A stretch of 64,000 nucleotides of DNA from Bacillota bacterium (GCA_023388055.1 JAEWGW010000019.1:186001-250000), one strand, 5' to 3'. Positions 54,976-63,434 are shown, counted from the first letter of the stretch. The notes: a model not told the origin generated them from the sequence alone. Program-made: numbers and translations.

Positions 54976-55018
54976 AAAGACCTGCTGAAGGATGAAACCT
55001 TCTAAAAGCAGGTCTTTT
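54976..55018 (+). terminator. Terminator of the small hypothetical gene
   Basis: aaagacctgct / agcaggtcttt with an inner gaagg / ccttc stem, then TTTTG. The stretch to 55188 is otherwise empty. Confidence 0.85.
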
Positions 55019-55188
55019 GTCTTTAGCTGTGAGTCAATGTCGACGACCCAAGATTAGGAGCTCCCCAATACCTGAAGGTTCATTATTCCGGATTGTTTCC
55101 TGCTTCCCTCCCAGTTTGATTAGCATTTTGGTCGTATCCTACTACACACTACGCAGATTCCTGTTTTTTTTAAGTTCTCGGAATCCCC

Positions 55189-55228
55189 ATAGATTCTACA
55201 CAGATTTCACATCATTATTATTTAGAAT
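55189..55228 (+). promoter_or_regulatory. Candidate regulated promoter 1 of the metal-type locus
   Basis: Two 11-bp direct half-sites ATAGATTCTAC and ACAGATTTCAC (55189-55210), then -10 TAGAAT at 55223-55228. Related half-sites precede the other two operons of the locus. Confidence 0.5.
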
Positions 55229-55276
55229 GAAGTTATCAGAGAAGTAGATGTATCAGATAAAAGGAGGGGTGACCCA

Positions 55277-55468
55277 ATGGACTGGTCCTGGCTTTTATAT
55301 CTTATGTGTCCCCTAATGATGATTCCGATGTTGTTTATGATGTTGAAGGGTAATCGTGATGATAGTGCCCGTCATGACCAAGAAAAATTGGTCGAAGAAT
55401 TAAGTCAATTGAAAACACAAAACGAGATGATGCAAAAAGAATTGCGTGAAATGAAAAGCAACGGCTAA
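55277..55468 (+). CDS. Small membrane protein with coiled-coil tail
   Basis: 63 aa. One Met-rich membrane helix (LLYLMCPLMMIPMLFMMLKG), then a charged segment and a coiled coil (EKLVEELSQLKTQNEMMQKE). Looks like the DUF2933-type small proteins found beside metal-handling genes; the Met-rich helix and the single Cys could bind a soft metal (inference). ATG behind a strong aggaggggtga. First gene of the locus; the next starts 32 bp on. Confidence 0.8.
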   Translation: MDWSWLLYLMCPLMMIPMLFMMLKGNRDDSARHDQEKLVEELSQLKTQNEMMQKELREMKSNG

Positions 55469-55500
55469 CCCGTTGACCCATGGAAGGGGAGAATAATGAG

Positions 55501-55770
55501 ATGAGTTGCTGCGGGAATCATAATCAAGGAAGTCAACAAAACCATTCACAAGATAGGCATACAACAGGAAATAAGAAATCCCACAAATGGATGATGATCT
55601 TGTGCTGTGTTTTACCTATCGCTCTGGTAGCGATTTTGTTCTTAACAAAAACAACATCCGGAACGTTGGGTAATGCTTTACCCCTTCTCTTATTGATGAT
55701 TTGTCCACTGTCCCACTTGATCCTAATGCCGCTTATGATGCGAAAAAAGAAAAACCATAACCATTCCTAA
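55501..55770 (+). CDS. Cys/His-rich small membrane protein (DUF2933-like)
   Basis: 89 aa from ATG at 55501 (gaaggggag nine bases before). N-terminal Cys/His-rich soluble segment (MSCCGNHNQGSQQNHSQDRH), a transmembrane helix with LCCVLPIALVAILFL, and a second Met-rich helix (LLLMICPLSHLILMPLMM), ending in a basic His tail. Composition fits a metal-binding membrane protein. Second gene of the same unit. Confidence 0.8.
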   Translation: MSCCGNHNQGSQQNHSQDRHTTGNKKSHKWMMILCCVLPIALVAILFLTKTTSGTLGNALPLLLLMICPLSHLILMPLMMRKKKNHNHS

Positions 55771-55850
55771 TCACATATAGCGGAGATGAAGCTGGGGGTG
55801 TAGCAATGGTAATGACATAGAAATCAAGAAAAAACTGGAGGGATAGAATC

Positions 55851-56189
55851 ATGAATATGAAGAAAAAACTGATTATTGTTGCAGGTGGTGCTGTCGGTGC
55901 AGTTGCGATTCTTGCTCAAGCGGTATGGGCTGATGGAAAGAGTACTTCCGCTGCCAATGTTACGACACAAATAACTGCCGAAGAGCATGCAGCACATCAC
56001 CCAGCTGTTGCTACCGATGCCACTAATATTACAGTGGAAAACAAAAAAACAGCTGATGAAATGATGCAAGTAGGCGACGGCAATATGGCCGATATGATGA
56101 AGATGATGGAAACACCTGAAGGCAAGGCCTTGATGGAAAAGTGCCTGGAGTTGTCAAAGCAACAGCCTGCGGCTGTTGTTGAAGGGTAA
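55851..56189 (+). CDS. Secreted His/Met-rich protein
   Basis: 112 aa. Signal peptide with cleavage near residue 27 (AQAVWADG). The mature part contains EEHAAHHPAVATDATNITV and a Met-rich segment (MMQVGDGNMADMMKMMETPE), candidate Cu/Ag ligands; the C-terminal KCLELSKQQ has one Cys. ATG behind tggagggata. Third gene of the unit, followed by two hairpins. Confidence 0.8.
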   Translation: MNMKKKLIIVAGGAVGAVAILAQAVWADGKSTSAANVTTQITAEEHAAHHPAVATDATNITVENKKTADEMMQVGDGNMADMMKMMETPEGKALMEKCLELSKQQPAAVVEG

Positions 56190-56239
56190 GGGGGCCTCCA
56201 CCTGCCGAGAAAGTATTGAAAGAATGTGTCTCATTAGGA

Positions 56240-56353
56240 GTAGAGACAGGCTAGTATGCATGGGATGCTGCATGGCGCCCGGTATAAGTGGGTCAACTCC
56301 CTATTAGGGAACCTCTCTTGGTATGGAGAGCCGCGCGCCTTGCGCGGCTTTTT
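56240..56353 (+). ncRNA. Candidate structured 3' leader/RNA with terminator
   Basis: Three consecutive hairpins without an ORF: tccct-att-aggga (56298-56310), ctctc-ttggtatg-gagag (56313-56330), and gccgcgc-gcctt-gcgcggc followed by TTTTT (56330-56353). The last is a strong terminator; whether this is the operon's 3' UTR or a small RNA cannot be told by eye. Confidence 0.4.
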
Positions 56354-56415
56354 GGTTTATATTTATGGCCAGTCCGGCTATCAAGTCCAACGGACATTGG
56401 GAGGAGATAATATTA

Positions 56416-56465
56416 CAATAAAGGGGATCGAACAGAAGGAAGTTCTGTTCAATCCCCTTATTGTT
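56416..56465. terminator. Bidirectional-looking long hairpin
   Basis: Arms aataaaggggatcgaacaga / tctgttcaatccccttatt pair over about 22 bp with one mismatch, flanked by A/T. Lies in a gene-free gap before the response regulator. Confidence 0.6.
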
Positions 56466-56615
56466 CTATATATTTATAATGGGTTTTGAATGGAATGAGA
56501 GTATTGAATAGCTTCACATTAGGCAAAGCGAAATTCTCAATAAACTTTGTATAGTTCGGATACAACATTTCATTTGTGTTGCGATTTGATCCTGCGGAAT
56601 GCCGCGGCTATCTAC

Positions 56616-56644
56616 ATGGATTCAACACATTTCCTGTATATAAT
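56616..56644 (+). promoter_or_regulatory. Candidate regulated promoter 2 (autoregulation of the two-component genes)
   Basis: Half-site ATGGATTCAAC (56616-56626) and a further 11-bp half-site, 11 bp before -10 TATAAT at 56639-56644. The same element appears before the first and third operons. Confidence 0.5.
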
Positions 56645-56675
56645 AAGGGTACCAATTAAGGGATAGGTGATCGGA

Positions 56676-57383
56676 ATGCATAAGATTCGGGTTTTGGTAG
56701 TGGACGATGAATGGAACATGAGGAATTTACTCAGGATATACTTAACAAGGCAAGGGATGGAAATAAAGGAAGCATTTAATGGCAAAGAAGCATTGGAACA
56801 TATCAAGAACGACACGTTTGATATCATTTTATTGGATGTGATGATGCCGGATATGGACGGATGGGAAGTATGCAAGAGGATACGTGAGAAGGATATGACC
56901 CCCATTCTTATGCTTACTGCCCGCACTGAAACCAAAGACAAGGTTCAAGGTTTGGGTTTAGGAGCTGATGACTACGTAACGAAGCCATTTGATCCTGATG
57001 AATTAATGGCACGAATCTTTGCGCTGCTACGCCGGAATGCACATATTCAAGCTCAAGCAATCCCAGAAATGAGAATAGAAGTACCGGGGATGATCGTCTA
57101 TCCAGAGGGCCGGCAAATTCATATCGAAAACCAGTTGGTGGAACTTACCCAAAAAGAATTTGATTTACTGCTGCTTTTGGTTAAAAATCCACAACGGGCC
57201 TTCTCAAGAGAGGCGATGGTTGAAACGGTCTGGGGACATGATTATCTTGGAGAATCCAGAGTAATCGATACTCACATTAAGAATATTAGGGAGAAGATAC
57301 AACGGGCGGGATTAGGGTATAACCCTATTCAGACCGTGTGGGGTGTAGGTTATAGGTTTTATAATCAAGGTGAACCATCATGA
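56676..57383 (+). CDS. Response regulator, OmpR/PhoB family
   Basis: 235 aa from ATG at 56676. Receiver: acidic pair VVDDEW, phospho-acceptor Asp54 in ILLDVMMPD, Lys in YVTKPF. C-terminal winged helix with LTQKEFDLLLLLVKNPQRAF and VDTHIKNIREKI-like block near the end. Expected to bind the 11-bp-period sites at the three promoters of this locus. Overlaps the kinase by 4 bp. Confidence 0.93.
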   Translation: MHKIRVLVVDDEWNMRNLLRIYLTRQGMEIKEAFNGKEALEHIKNDTFDIILLDVMMPDMDGWEVCKRIREKDMTPILMLTARTETKDKVQGLGLGADDYVTKPFDPDELMARIFALLRRNAHIQAQAIPEMRIEVPGMIVYPEGRQIHIENQLVELTQKEFDLLLLLVKNPQRAFSREAMVETVWGHDYLGESRVIDTHIKNIREKIQRAGLGYNPIQTVWGVGYRFYNQGEPS

Positions 57384-58774
57384 AGATGAATCGGATTGGA
57401 TTAAAATTAGGGGCTGTGATTATTGCGTTATTTATTATTGTATTGGTGTCCCTAGGGTTCGTTATTGATCATGTGTTTTCTGCTTTTTATCACAAGAAAA
57501 TGAAGGAAGATGTTCAAGAGCTATCAACCCATTTTGCCAGTATGGCGAGATCTCATGAAGCAGGTTCCGAGGAAATGATTCAAACTTATGCAGAGTTTTC
57601 AAATGTAAGCATCTACATGGTGCAAACTCAAACATTGGAAAAGGTTAGTTTGGGGAAGTTGAAAGTTCAGGATGATTCTTTTATTCTTCAAGACGATATA
57701 AGGACCTTTAATGCCGGGCAGGATATTTTTCGAGAGTTTGACTCGGTTGATGGTGAAAGCTACTTTGTTTCCGCTAAACTGATCCCGGATGAGTCCGTCG
57801 CAATTTATGTTTTTTCTTCCATGGCAGGTATGGAAGAATCACTGAAACAGGTTCGCGGATACTTGGCTTTATCTGCCATGGGTGCCTTTTTGTTGGCTCT
57901 GGGTTTTACTTATGTGGTATCTCAAATCTTATCGCGTCCTATGGTACAGATGGAGCAGGCCACACGCCGTATCGCAAAGGGAGATCTGAACACAAGAGTC
58001 GTTGTGCGCTCTACGGACGAAATTGGAAATCTTGGAGAGGCAATCAATGACCTTACACGGGATCTGCAGCATTACCGGGATACAAGGCAAGAATTCTTTG
58101 CGAATATATCTCACGAACTCCGAACACCTATTACGTATTTAGAAGGCTATGCAAAGGTATTAATGGATGGGTTATATGATACAGAGGAGGAGAAGATTCA
58201 ATACCTGAATATTATTCACCAGGAGTCCTTACGGTTAAACCATTTGATTCATGATTTATTCGAACTGTCCAAAATGGAGGAGGGGAAAATCAATTTAACC
58301 TTGGAATGGATTGATTTTGGAGAACTTGTAGAAAGTAGTGTACAAAAGGTGCAGCTTAAAGCCAAGGAGAAGAATTTATCCATATTATTTGAAAATAAAG
58401 AAGCGCCTTCAGTCTGTGCAGACGGGCTTCGTATGGAACAAGTGATATTAAATATCCTTGAGAATGCTGTTCGATATACAGAAGAAGGTGCTATACGTAT
58501 CCGGTTTCTAAACAAGCCCAAGATAACTCAACTCATCATAGAAGATACGGGAATGGGCATTCCAGCAGGTGAACTCCCTTATATTTTTGATCGTTTTTAC
58601 CGAGTCGAAAAGTCCAGATCCAGAGAATTCGGAGGAACGGGTTTAGGACTTGCGATCGTGAGGAAACTGGTAGAGCTTCAGGGCGGAACAGTTGAAGTTT
58701 ACAGTGAATTGGGGGTGGGCACGCGCTTTGTATTGTCGTTTCCGACCACAATTGCTCCGGGGGTGGAAGCGTGA
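57380..58774 (+). CDS. Sensor histidine kinase (OmpR-partner, EnvZ/CpxA-like)
   Basis: 464 aa. Two membrane helices (about 10-30 and 165-185) flank an extracellular sensor domain with few Cys; HAMP follows. Phospho-acceptor His245 in FFANISHELRTPITYLEG; ATP boxes ILNILENAVRYTEEG and IIEDTGMGIPAGE, FGGTGLGLAI. Input domain unidentified; given the His/Met-rich neighbours, a metal or redox signal is plausible. Confidence 0.93.
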   Translation: MKMNRIGLKLGAVIIALFIIVLVSLGFVIDHVFSAFYHKKMKEDVQELSTHFASMARSHEAGSEEMIQTYAEFSNVSIYMVQTQTLEKVSLGKLKVQDDSFILQDDIRTFNAGQDIFREFDSVDGESYFVSAKLIPDESVAIYVFSSMAGMEESLKQVRGYLALSAMGAFLLALGFTYVVSQILSRPMVQMEQATRRIAKGDLNTRVVVRSTDEIGNLGEAINDLTRDLQHYRDTRQEFFANISHELRTPITYLEGYAKVLMDGLYDTEEEKIQYLNIIHQESLRLNHLIHDLFELSKMEEGKINLTLEWIDFGELVESSVQKVQLKAKEKNLSILFENKEAPSVCADGLRMEQVILNILENAVRYTEEGAIRIRFLNKPKITQLIIEDTGMGIPAGELPYIFDRFYRVEKSRSREFGGTGLGLAIVRKLVELQGGTVEVYSELGVGTRFVLSFPTTIAPGVEA

Positions 58775-58900
58775 GTAGAATGGATTGGGTAGTAGCTGAT
58801 CAGTCTGTTTTTTTCCTTTATATGAGAATTTTATTGATTCTTGAAATTGTGAATGAACTGTTAACAATCCAAACAAGTGTCACAAAGTCTAGGTTTTGAT

Positions 58901-58940
58901 GATCATTCCACATACATTCTCCATACTTCCTTTTTAGAAT
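58901..58940 (+). promoter_or_regulatory. Candidate regulated promoter 3
   Basis: Half-sites with CATTC at 58904 and 58915 (11-bp period) and ATACATTCTCC at 58912-58922, 11 bp before -10 TAGAAT at 58935-58940. The -35 position is poor, as expected for an activator-dependent promoter. Confidence 0.5.
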
Positions 58941-58976
58941 AGAGCCATATGATTGAAGCAGAAAGGAAGAGCGGAA

Positions 58977-59399
58977 ATGAGGAAAGTTGCAATCATTGCT
59001 GGAATCGCTGGCGTACTTTTGTTCTCCAATTCTGCATTAGCCGATGAGGCCACAAAGGACGAGCATTCCGGACAAAAGCCTGCAGCTACTGCAACCCGTG
59101 AGGAACACAATATGACTGCAGAAGACCATCAAAACATGCCGACAACAACAAAATCCTCGACAACCACTACCACTGATGAGCATGCCACAATGACATCTGA
59201 AGAGCATACATCCCACGAAGGTACTTCAGGCGGTTATGAGGAAGGGGAAGAAAGCACAAGTGGCGGTCATGGCCATGGAAACGTAGTTGAAACACCAGCG
59301 AACATTCCGGTTTTGACCACTTTTGGAGCAATTAATGGAGCATTTATGTTGTTCGGAGTCTGGAATAAATGGCTTAGAAAGAAGGAGGTACTTGCATGA
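58977..59399 (+). CDS. Secreted His/Thr/Glu-rich membrane-anchored protein
   Basis: 140 aa from ATG at 58977 (aaaggaag upstream). Signal peptide ends near ALADEAT; the mature chain is low-complexity with many His (EEHNMTAEDHQNMP, EHTSHEG, HGHGN) and Thr, then a C-terminal helix (FGAINGAFMLFGVWNKW) and a basic tail. Metal-chelating composition. Overlaps the next gene by 4 bp, so the two proteins are made together. Confidence 0.8.
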   Translation: MRKVAIIAGIAGVLLFSNSALADEATKDEHSGQKPAATATREEHNMTAEDHQNMPTTTKSSTTTTTDEHATMTSEEHTSHEGTSGGYEEGEESTSGGHGHGNVVETPANIPVLTTFGAINGAFMLFGVWNKWLRKKEVLA

Positions 59400-60772
59400 G
59401 CATCCCAGTCAGAAACACTCGAAATGAAAATGCAATGCCTGCTGAAAAGAAATTCAACTTTTTAGACGTTCCGTTAATCGGTGTGTTTATTCGCAGCAGA
59501 TGGTACCCGGGAATTTTTCAGTGGGCTGCCATGGTGGTTTTTTCTATTATCGTATACGAATTAGTTGCTGGTACGGTAAACCCAAGCCGTAACTTCGGAA
59601 CCTCAATGACTTGGGTTTTGTGGTGGCCTGCCATCCCCATTATTTTCTTGGTATTGGGCCGATTCTGGTGTGCAGTCTGTCCGTTCGGTAAAATCAGCGA
59701 TATTGTCAGGAAGCTAGTTGGTTCTGAACGGCCAATGCCCAAATTTCTGAAGAAGTATGGAATATGGCTGATTGATATTTTTTTCATTATGATTACTTGG
59801 TCTGATCATATTTGGGGTATTGTAGAATCACCACGGGGATCAGGATATCTGCTGCTCCTGCTTACGACAATGGTTATTGCAACGTCGGTATTTTTCGAAA
59901 GAAGAACCTTCTGTAAGACCCTTTGTTTCTTGGGTGGTTTGGCTGGCAACTATTCCAGATCGGGTATGCTGCAGCTTCGGGGCACTCCAGAGATCTGTAA
60001 GACCTGTAAAACCCAGTCCTGCTACAAAGGTAATGACAAGGCCGAGGGATGTCCGATGTTCGAATTTCCCCGTACCATGGATAACAGTGCAGATTGCAAT
60101 CTTTGCGGAAATTGTGTAAAAACCTGCCCGAACAATTCTATCCGGATTTCGCCCCGCAAACCAACCGCGGAGCTATGGGGTATTAAGAAACCAAAAGCTG
60201 AACATGCTTTCTTGGCTGCCGTTATTATGGGGATTGTATTCGTTCAGAATATTACAATGCTGGAGATTTGGGAGAGCATCCTTAACGGAATCAGCAGAGT
60301 TACTCAAACCACCAACTACAATGTGAACTTTACTGTTGCTTTTATCATTTCTATGATCCTTCCGATTGCCATGTTGTGGGGAACTGCCAAATTAACGGCA
60401 CGTAAAGAAACGGTAGAGAAGGTAAAGGAAAACTTCGTACGATTTGGTTATGCGATTATTCCGTTGGACTTAGCTGGCCATTTGGCACATAATCTGTTCC
60501 ATGCCTTCACGGAAGGTAAGGCCATTTGGTTTAACTCCATTAATTTGTTCGGATATCAAGTGACTGGAGACCTTAGCCTTGCTTCAACTGGAACCGTACA
60601 GATACTTCAATACCTCGTTGTCGTGCTTGGTGCGATTGGTTCTGCTTACACAGTTTATCGTATAGGCAACAAAGCCTCGTGGAAGAGACTGTTACCTTAT
60701 TATGTTCTTATGATTGTATTGGCCATCATGAATATCTACTTGTTCTCCTTGCCGATGATGCACCGCGTGTAA
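59396..60772 (+). CDS. Polytopic membrane 4Fe-4S protein (NapH/CcoG/NosR-like)
   Basis: 458 aa. Several membrane helices, an N-terminal membrane CxxCP motif (FWCAVCPFGK, about residues 92-95), a paired motif with CKTLCFLGG, a cysteine-rich loop (CKTCKTQSCYKG ... CP) and a classical ferredoxin motif CNLCGNCVKTCP (from residue 234), followed by more helices. Related proteins pass electrons across or at the membrane (NapH, NosR) or reduce metal (CcoG). Natural partner of the His-rich protein by translational coupling. Confidence 0.88.
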   Translation: MSIPVRNTRNENAMPAEKKFNFLDVPLIGVFIRSRWYPGIFQWAAMVVFSIIVYELVAGTVNPSRNFGTSMTWVLWWPAIPIIFLVLGRFWCAVCPFGKISDIVRKLVGSERPMPKFLKKYGIWLIDIFFIMITWSDHIWGIVESPRGSGYLLLLLTTMVIATSVFFERRTFCKTLCFLGGLAGNYSRSGMLQLRGTPEICKTCKTQSCYKGNDKAEGCPMFEFPRTMDNSADCNLCGNCVKTCPNNSIRISPRKPTAELWGIKKPKAEHAFLAAVIMGIVFVQNITMLEIWESILNGISRVTQTTNYNVNFTVAFIISMILPIAMLWGTAKLTARKETVEKVKENFVRFGYAIIPLDLAGHLAHNLFHAFTEGKAIWFNSINLFGYQVTGDLSLASTGTVQILQYLVVVLGAIGSAYTVYRIGNKASWKRLLPYYVLMIVLAIMNIYLFSLPMMHRV

Positions 60773-60780
60773 TGAATAAG

Positions 60781-60812
60781 AAGTCGATCCTAATCAAAGG
60801 ATCGGCTTTTTC
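60781..60812 (+). terminator. Terminator of the locus
   Basis: aagtcgatcct-aatca-aaggatcggctt followed by TTTTT. Confidence 0.85.
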
Positions 60813-60826
60813 GTTTATGGGACTTA

Positions 60827-60890
60827 GCTTTGGAAACAGCTGACATGGGTATGGCCATTGGAGCTGGAAGAGATGTAGCAGGGACCGGTT
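60827..60890 (+). pseudogene. Tail fragment of a P-type ATPase gene
   Basis: Reads ALETADMGMAIGAGRDVA in one frame, recognisable as the conserved block around DVGMAIGTGTDVA of heavy-metal P-type ATPases (such as CopA or CadA). No start, and the flanking sequence in frame is short and ends in stops; only about 20 residues survive. Suggests loss of a metal pump gene next to the metal-type locus. Confidence 0.55.
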
Positions 60891-60907
60891 TCCCGAATCC
60901 TTTACTC

Positions 60908-61081
60908 TCATTTCTTGTTGCATGATTTAGTTTTATCAGTCGTGGGATATGTCTTGTTAACTAAATCCAGTCCGTAATCTTCCAGCTTGCCATTAACGCC
61001 ATTCATTGTCCAATCGCGTATGGACATACCTACATTTTCAAATTTCGTATGAAAATGAGGTGTTGCTATTATGGTATGCAT
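60908..61081 (-). pseudogene. Minus-strand 57-codon ORF, probable gene remnant
   Basis: Reads like a globular protein segment (GMSIRDWTMNGVNGKLEDYG, then LDLVNKTYP) but has no ribosome site and ends in lysines inside the P-ATPase fragment region. Not recognised. Listed because the codon pattern looks coding. Confidence 0.3.
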
Positions 61082-61113
61082 GGTTAAATTACGATGTTAG
61101 GATCGCTCTCTTT

Positions 61114-62091
61114 TTAATATGTCGGCATATAAGTATCCAAATATTCTTCCACTGTTTTCATATACTTCACATACAGTGCAATATCATTTTGAAGGGCATG
61201 TCCCGAATGCGGGAATTCAATGTACTCATGGGTAACATCATTTTTTTCTAATGCATTGATCAAATGCTTTACTGTATCAAATGGGCATACTTTGTCATAT
61301 ACGCCATAGGCAGCGACTGTAGGTACCGAACGCTCATTTACCCATCTGTATGCTGAGATTGGCTTAATCGCCTCTTCATAAATTTCCGATCCGAACATGT
61401 CCGCTGTAATTTCAGTACCGCCCATAATGGAAAACAATCCGGCTGCCGCCTCCGTATTCTGGTCAAGACCGTATACAGACCAGTCTTCCGGGTAGAAGCT
61501 CGACGGTCCTACAGCTTCAAACAGCATCTTCACCGGAATTGGCGATTCTTCTGCATCGCGATATGCATAGAGCATCGCCAACGTTCCGCCTGCGGAGCCG
61601 CCGGATATGGCCATTGAGTCAAGGTTGTATCCTAATTTTTTGGCTTCTGCAACAATCGTGGGGATACTACTTTTAATTTCCATGGACTGAGAATAAACAC
61701 TAGCCTTTGGGTGTTCTTCGTCGCGAAGGGTGTAATTGATTCCTGCTGCTACATAACCTTTTGAGCACAACCACTGCAGCATTTCTGCATCATCCAATTT
61801 GTCGCCCGTAGTAAATCCTCCGGCATGAAGATATACAACAAGGCCATAGGTTTCTTTGGTTTTATCCGAAGGCACATATAAATCGAATTTGTTTGCTTCG
61901 CTGTCTCCGTATGCAATATCGGTATAGACCGTTCCGATCTTGTCGGTCCAGCTCACGGAGTATTTTTTCATTTCTCGAGGAGTATAAGTCATTTTAAAGA
62001 TAGCCGATCCCACAAAAGAAATGATAAATATTCCTACACACAGCAGAATAAACATTCCTCTTTTGGTTCCCTTCTTTTTTTCATTGCTCAT
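61114..62091 (-). CDS. Membrane-anchored alpha/beta hydrolase (esterase/lipase-like)
   Basis: 325 aa. N-terminal membrane helix (residues about 13-33), then a hydrolase of the hormone-sensitive-lipase/BD-FAE type: oxyanion HAGGF, nucleophile in AISGGSAGGTLA, acidic residue near YDKVCPFDT, and His in HSGHAL. Substrate unknown. Its ATG overlaps the stop of the tiny upstream membrane protein (62088-62228). Confidence 0.88.
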   Translation of the reverse strand: MSNEKKKGTKRGMFILLCVGIFIISFVGSAIFKMTYTPREMKKYSVSWTDKIGTVYTDIAYGDSEANKFDLYVPSDKTKETYGLVVYLHAGGFTTGDKLDDAEMLQWLCSKGYVAAGINYTLRDEEHPKASVYSQSMEIKSSIPTIVAEAKKLGYNLDSMAISGGSAGGTLAMLYAYRDAEESPIPVKMLFEAVGPSSFYPEDWSVYGLDQNTEAAAGLFSIMGGTEITADMFGSEIYEEAIKPISAYRWVNERSVPTVAAYGVYDKVCPFDTVKHLINALEKNDVTHEYIEFPHSGHALQNDIALYVKYMKTVEEYLDTYMPTY

Positions 62092-62228
62092 AAGAAGTTC
62101 CCTCCGAACAATGATCCGCCGACCATCAGGTTAATAAACATTCGCACCGCAAGTCTGCCCAAAATCACTGCGATTATAATCACTACAGCCAGAATAAGCA
62201 TTCGCTTCATTGTAAAGAAATATGTCAT
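62088..62228 (-). CDS. Small single-helix membrane protein
   Basis: 46 aa starting MTYFFTMKRM, with a strong central helix (LILAVVIIIAVILGRLAV) and a Gly-rich end (VGGSLFGGNFL). Ribosome site aaaaggagaa directly before the start. Stop overlaps the ATG of the hydrolase gene (ATGA), so it is cotranslated. No family recognised. Confidence 0.7.
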   Translation of the reverse strand: MTYFFTMKRMLILAVVIIIAVILGRLAVRMFINLMVGGSLFGGNFL

Positions 62229-62331
62229 ATGTTTCTCCTTTTCCCCTTTATCAATCTTAGATTAAAATGAGCACACTGACTGATTGAGATGTCATTTAGC
62301 TTCAACCATTAGATTCAAGTGCTTAATTCAT

Positions 62332-63303
62332 TTATTTAAAAGATGAAGAACTTTCCTTAGTGTGATCATTCAAGTTTATCTTAGCCCCTTGATACAGGAT
62401 ATTATTCTGAATTTCAGGTTCTTCTCCAACAAACGCTTTTGCAGCGTTTTCATCACCTTGTAATTGCCACATTAGCCATGCTGTAACATAACCATCTGCC
62501 GAGTAGACCATCATATCGTGATCTGCGCCAACTCGCCTTGCCATTACTTTTGGTGCAATAACTTTTTCATACATGTTGTTCATCGCTTCAAATGGGATAA
62601 CGACCTCTGTTTCAAAGTCTCCCTCTGTGCCTGCCAGCATCATGATTGGAATATGAATTTTAGTCAAGTCATATGGGTACCCAACCCCGCTCGCTGTTTG
62701 TTCGTTAAGAGGTGAAAGGGAAACCGCTGTTTTAAAAAAATTGCTATTCTCATATGCGGTAACGGCGCTCATCACAGCTGCTCCTCCTTGGGAAAAGCCG
62801 GTTATACCGATGTTTTCTGTGTCGATCTTTTGATAAAAGATACTGCTTTCATTATTGTTTTCGTCTAACATATATTGAAGAGTCAGACTAGCAGACTTCC
62901 CTGTCCCTGTTCCTTTATCTTGATTTCCTACAACGACGAAACCCCAGGAAGCTAGACGATCATAAGCCGGTTTATATTTAGTTGCCTTACCGCCCGTGCC
63001 GTTTGTAATAAATACTAATGGATAGGTTCGATCAGTTAAGTCAAGCTCGCTAGGATAATAAATCGAATACCGCTTCATGGGCTTATCTATTTTTACTGTC
63101 ATACGAGATGTATCATAGCTTCCACTTTGCAAATATTGGTTCTCAATTTCACCCCCCGTTTCAATGGACTTAATATAGTCTTTACTGAGTACAGGGGCAT
63201 TGTCAGCGTACAGATATAACCCAACAACTCCTAATACAGCTACTGATAGAACAATTAAAAATACACGAATCATTTTTTTAATAAAACCATTAAACTTATT
63301 CAT
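62332..63303 (-). CDS. Membrane-anchored alpha/beta hydrolase
   Basis: 323 aa. N-terminal membrane helix, then a core with VFITNGTGG (oxyanion loop), catalytic Ser in ITGFSQGGAAVM, and a likely His in GADHDMMVY. The pattern recalls cutinase/PET-hydrolase-like or dienelactone hydrolase folds. Minus-strand start at 63303. It ends 104 bp before the tiny gene at 62228. Confidence 0.87.
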   Translation of the reverse strand: MNKFNGFIKKMIRVFLIVLSVAVLGVVGLYLYADNAPVLSKDYIKSIETGGEIENQYLQSGSYDTSRMTVKIDKPMKRYSIYYPSELDLTDRTYPLVFITNGTGGKATKYKPAYDRLASWGFVVVGNQDKGTGTGKSASLTLQYMLDENNNESSIFYQKIDTENIGITGFSQGGAAVMSAVTAYENSNFFKTAVSLSPLNEQTASGVGYPYDLTKIHIPIMMLAGTEGDFETEVVIPFEAMNNMYEKVIAPKVMARRVGADHDMMVYSADGYVTAWLMWQLQGDENAAKAFVGEEPEIQNNILYQGAKINLNDHTKESSSSFK

Positions 63304-63434
63304 AAGCTCCCCCAGATTTCGTTGCTTATTACGCGTTCCTACCCATTAAAAGCCGTTTAGTTATCTACCACATTGTTATTGAAAAATACGATTGATCATG
63401 CTTTATTGTTGCTTATGTTGTTTGACCATGCTCT

